This document shows positions 61,654 through 64,000 of a stretch of DNA of 64,000 nt, piece by piece. A model generated the notes under the pieces. It was not told the DNA's origin, did not search any database, and saw nothing but the letters and a program-made list of their open reading frames with translations. Position 1 is the first letter of the stretch. The number at the start of each line of letters is the position of its first letter. The stretch is from Bartonella sp. M0283 (GTDB taxonomy: Bacteria > Pseudomonadota > Alphaproteobacteria > Rhizobiales > Rhizobiaceae), in NCBI RefSeq assembly GCF_016100455.1, contig NZ_JACFSK010000001.1, positions 1,798,001 to 1,862,000 of the forward strand, given 5' to 3'. The position numbers were made by a program, and so were the translations under genes.

Positions 61654-63519
61654 TCAACGGCGGCCGAACAATCTTTCAATATCGGTAAGCTTCAACTCGA
61701 CATAGGTCGGACGTCCATGATTACAGGTTCCTGAACCCGGGGTTGCTTCCATCTGGCGTAAAAGCGCATTCATCTCTTCCGCACGCAACAAGCGGCCGGA
61801 ACGCACCGAACCGTGGCATGCCATGGTTGCCGCAACATAATCGAGCATGGCTTTAAGCCCGTTTGTTGTATCATAATCGGCAGCTTCATCGGCCAAATCG
61901 GCAATAAGGCCTTTGACATCCACCTCGCCAAGCATCGCTGGTGTTTCGCGAACCGCAACAGCACCGGGGCCGAAGGGTTCGATTTTCAAGCCGAACTTTT
62001 GGAGTGTCTCAGCATGTGTCAAAAGGCGCGTTGCATCTTCTTCCGGCAATTCCACAATTTCAGGAATGAGCAAGATTTGGGATGGCAAAGGCTTGGAATA
62101 AAGTGCCTTTTTCAAAGCCTCGTAAACCAGCCTCTCATGTGCTGCATGTTGATCGACGATAATGAGGCTGTCTTCAGTTTGGGCAATAATATAGTTTTTA
62201 TGAATTTGGGCGCGTGCAGCACCAAGGGGAAAACGCTGTTCCTCAACGCTTGGAATTTCCATTGCCGGACGGCTATCGGTTGTCGGTTGATCAAGATCGC
62301 CCAACACATTTCCATAGTCTTCATTAAAGCCTGATGAAGGTGTTGTATAAAGTGGCTGGTTGACCATTTGCGCGGCCGGTGGCACAGGCGTTCTTGAAAA
62401 AGAATTATAGGGAAAAGTTCTATTATTATAAAAAGTCGGGCGCGGTGGAACAGATGAAGAAGGTTGAATACCATCAGGACGGAAGCTTTTGAGCATTGCA
62501 TCCGCCCCCGTCGTTGCGGGGTGAATGCCGGCATGGCTTAAAGCTTCGCGGATGCCACCAACAATAAGTCCGCGCACTAAACCCTGATCGCGAAAACGCA
62601 CATCCGCCTTTGCCGGATGGACATTGACATCGACATCGGATGAAGGAAGATTGATGAAAAGCACACAAATCGAATAGCGGTCGCGCGCCATTGCGTCGGC
62701 ATAAGCCCCGCGAATGGCGCCCAATATCAATTTATCACGCACCGGTCGGCCGTTCACATAAGCAAACTGATGGAGACTGTTACCCCGATTGAAAGATGGT
62801 ATGCCCGCAAAGCCTTTAAGCTCCACGCCCTCTCTTACCGCGTCAAGAGTAATAACATTGGGGGCAAAATCTTTTCCCATAATTTGGGTGATACGCTGTA
62901 ATTGTGCTTCTTCACCTGTACCGGTCGCGGGAAAATCGAGCATCGATCGATCTGTACCGGAAAGCGAAAAACGGACGTTCGGAAATGCAATAGCGATCCG
63001 TTTGACAATATCGGTTATCGCATTGGTTTCGGCACGGTCTGTCTTCATGAATTTGAGACGTGCCGGTGTAACGTAAAAAAGATCACGCACTTCAACAATT
63101 GTTCCGGCGTTACCTGCTGCAGGACGCGGCCCGTCAACATGTCCGGCATTGACAACAATTTCAGCCGCATGTTCCGAAGAAGCTCTACGTGACACCAGTT
63201 TCAACTTTGATACCGACCCGATTGACGGCAAAGCTTCACCACGAAATCCGAGCGAATGGATGTCGTGAACATCATTGTCAAGTTTGGAGGTACAATGGCG
63301 CGAAATTGCCAGTTCAAGTTCGTCCTCAGCAATACCGCACCCGTTATCGGACACGCGGATCAGGCTTTTTCCGCCGCCGGCCGTCACAATTTCTATCCGT
63401 GTCGCCCCGGCATCAATAGCATTTTCGACGAGTTCTTTGACCACACTTGCCGGACGTTCGATCACTTCGCCCGCTGCAATCTGGTTAATTACGGTTTCAC
63501 TGAGATGATGTATTGTCAT
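61654..63519 (-). CDS. mutL: DNA mismatch repair protein MutL
   Basis: 621 residues. GHKL ATPase motifs [34 protein letters not shown] and the LVSRR region; [11 protein letters not shown]; a Pro-rich linker at about 355-420; and a C-terminal domain with [12 protein letters not shown], which fits the endonuclease motif DQHA(x)2E(x)4E. It is therefore of the nicking type, as expected without MutH. ATG at 63519 begins [19 protein letters not shown]. Confidence 0.97.
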   Translation of the reverse strand: MTIHHLSETVINQIAAGEVIERPASVVKELVENAIDAGATRIEIVTAGGGKSLIRVSDNGCGIAEDELELAISRHCTSKLDNDVHDIHSLGFRGEALPSIGSVSKLKLVSRRASSEHAAEIVVNAGHVDGPRPAAGNAGTIVEVRDLFYVTPARLKFMKTDRAETNAITDIVKRIAIAFPNVRFSLSGTDRSMLDFPATGTGEEAQLQRITQIMGKDFAPNVITLDAVREGVELKGFAGIPSFNRGNSLHQFAYVNGRPVRDKLILGAIRGAYADAMARDRYSICVLFINLPSSDVDVNVHPAKADVRFRDQGLVRGLIVGGIREALSHAGIHPATTGADAMLKSFRPDGIQPSSSVPPRPTFYNNRTFPYNSFSRTPVPPAAQMVNQPLYTTPSSGFNEDYGNVLGDLDQPTTDSRPAMEIPSVEEQRFPLGAARAQIHKNYIIAQTEDSLIIVDQHAAHERLVYEALKKALYSKPLPSQILLIPEIVELPEEDATRLLTHAETLQKFGLKIEPFGPGAVAVRETPAMLGEVDVKGLIADLADEAADYDTTNGLKAMLDYVAATMACHGSVRSGRLLRAEEMNALLRQMEATPGSGTCNHGRPTYVELKLTDIERLFGRR

Positions 63520-63618
63520 GAAGCCGTTATAACCGATTCATAAATCGGCGTATAGCAAAAGCACATTTGTGTTCCGGCATTATCCCCCTTGAAGAGATAA
63601 TCCTGATTGAGACTGTTT

Positions 63619-63652
63619 TAAAAAAGCGCAAGCTTTTTAAAAAGCTCGCGCT
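63619..63652 (-). terminator. intrinsic terminator of the metZ-like gene
   Basis: On the minus strand AGCGCGAGCTTTTT pairs with AAAAAGCTTGCGCT (one G-T wobble, 63625-63652), followed by TTTTTT. It lies just after the stop at 63686. Confidence 0.85.
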
Positions 63653-63685
63653 CATATTTTTTAAATAATCCCGATAATGGATTGA

Positions 63686-64000
63686 TCAGAGTGTCGCGTT
63701 TAATGCCTGTTTGACATCTTCCAACAAATCATCGACATCTTCGAGACCAACCGAAAAACGCAACAATCCGTCACTAATGCCAAGTTCGGCACGGGCTTCT
63801 GGACCAATGCTCTGGTGGGTTGTGGTTGCCGGATGCGTCATGATGGAGCGTGTATCTCCAAGATTATTGGAAATAAGCGGAATTGTCAGATGATTGCAGA
63901 AGGAAAAAGCAGCTTTTTTGCCACCCTTCAATTCAAAGGCGATCATTGTCGAACCGCCAGTCATCTGTTTTTTTATAATATCTCTTTGCGGGTGGTCATC
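63686..64000 (-). CDS. metZ: Cys/Met metabolism PLP enzyme, probable O-succinylhomoserine sulfhydrylase; 5' part beyond window
   Basis: The last 104 residues of a trans-sulfuration family enzyme; the frame stays open to base 64000. MTGGSTMIAFELKGG, HLTIPLISNNLGDTRSIMTHPATTTHQSIGPEARAELGISDGLLRFSVGLED and the ending DLLEDVKQAL are typical, with SNNLGDTRS and HPATTTH contacting substrate and cofactor. MetZ is the best fit; MetB, MetC or MetY type activities cannot be excluded from the C-terminus alone. Confidence 0.82.
   Translation of the reverse strand, partial: DDHPQRDIIKKQMTGGSTMIAFELKGGKKAAFSFCNHLTIPLISNNLGDTRSIMTHPATTTHQSIGPEARAELGISDGLLRFSVGLEDVDDLLEDVKQALNATL

Noticed and set aside
61389..61679. 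96-codon minus-strand open frame at the end of mutL
   Set aside because: Overlaps the mutL 3' end in another frame and shows no family features.
1..64000. CRISPR arrays, prophage, insertion sequences, toxin-antitoxin or restriction systems
   Set aside because: No regularly spaced repeats, transposase, integrase, phage structural or nuclease/antitoxin genes could be found in the translated frames.

Overview
The window is chromosomal DNA of an alphaproteobacterium of the order Hyphomicrobiales (Rhizobiales), most likely close to Bartonella or Brucella. Pointers are the RNase-D-like oligoribonuclease NrnC, two tandem Omp25/Hbp-type small porins, the DUF4170 and DUF2093 proteins in a block with kdtA, lpxK and mutL, and the paired M16 peptidases. 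Nitrate respiration plus hydroxyproline catabolism and moderate AT content would fit a gut-associated Bartonella-like organism better than a blood-borne one. That placement is inference from gene content, not from a database search.

Layout. 1-4123: a truncated GntR/FCD regulator and three genes that together look like hydroxyproline catabolism (deaminase, D-hydroxyproline dehydrogenase, 4-hydroxyproline 2-epimerase). 4160-11414 (minus strand): a four-gene envelope locus: a secreted TIM-barrel protein, a TPR plus YaiO-type beta-barrel outer membrane protein, a HEAT-repeat membrane protein and a processive family 2 glycosyltransferase. It looks like a synthase-dependent exopolysaccharide system. 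12288-14008: an NAD-dependent epimerase/reductase divergent from a TetR regulator. 14507-18237: a NitT/TauT-type ABC transporter in one operon with the NO-response membrane protein NnrS. 18745-18820: tRNA-Thr(CGU). 19044-21898: a TTG-started membrane protein, a group III truncated haemoglobin, SlyX, MsrA and a small membrane protein.

22026-34376 is the respiratory nitrate reductase locus: a Crp/Fnr-type regulator divergent from narK1-narK2-narG-narH-narJ-narI-parvulin-moaA, with a perfect TTGAT-N4-ATCAA box in front of narK1. 34911-40945 holds housekeeping enzymes (2-hydroxyacid dehydrogenase, M29 aminopeptidase, MutM, M20 dipeptidase, NrnC). 41146-43027 has the two porins. 43270-54636 has ileS, a lipoprotein, an aldo/keto reductase, tadA, an rluB-like gene with a very long basic tail, rsmD and two M16 peptidases. 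55070-63519 has pmbA, cysQ, a lipid A/Kdo block and mutL. The right edge cuts a MetZ-type sulfhydrylase.

How the parts fit: NarK1/NarK2 import nitrate and exchange nitrite, NarGHI reduces nitrate with quinol, NarJ and MoaA serve cofactor assembly, and NnrS, the truncated haemoglobin and MsrA are plausible partners against the NO and oxidants that nitrate respiration produces. The best candidates for something undescribed are the HEAT/TPR-barrel/GT2/TIM-barrel envelope locus (4195-11414), the ABC-NnrS operon, and a predicted minus-strand small RNA at about 37440-37571 that has its own promoter-like hexamers and intrinsic terminator. No CRISPR array, prophage or insertion sequence was seen.
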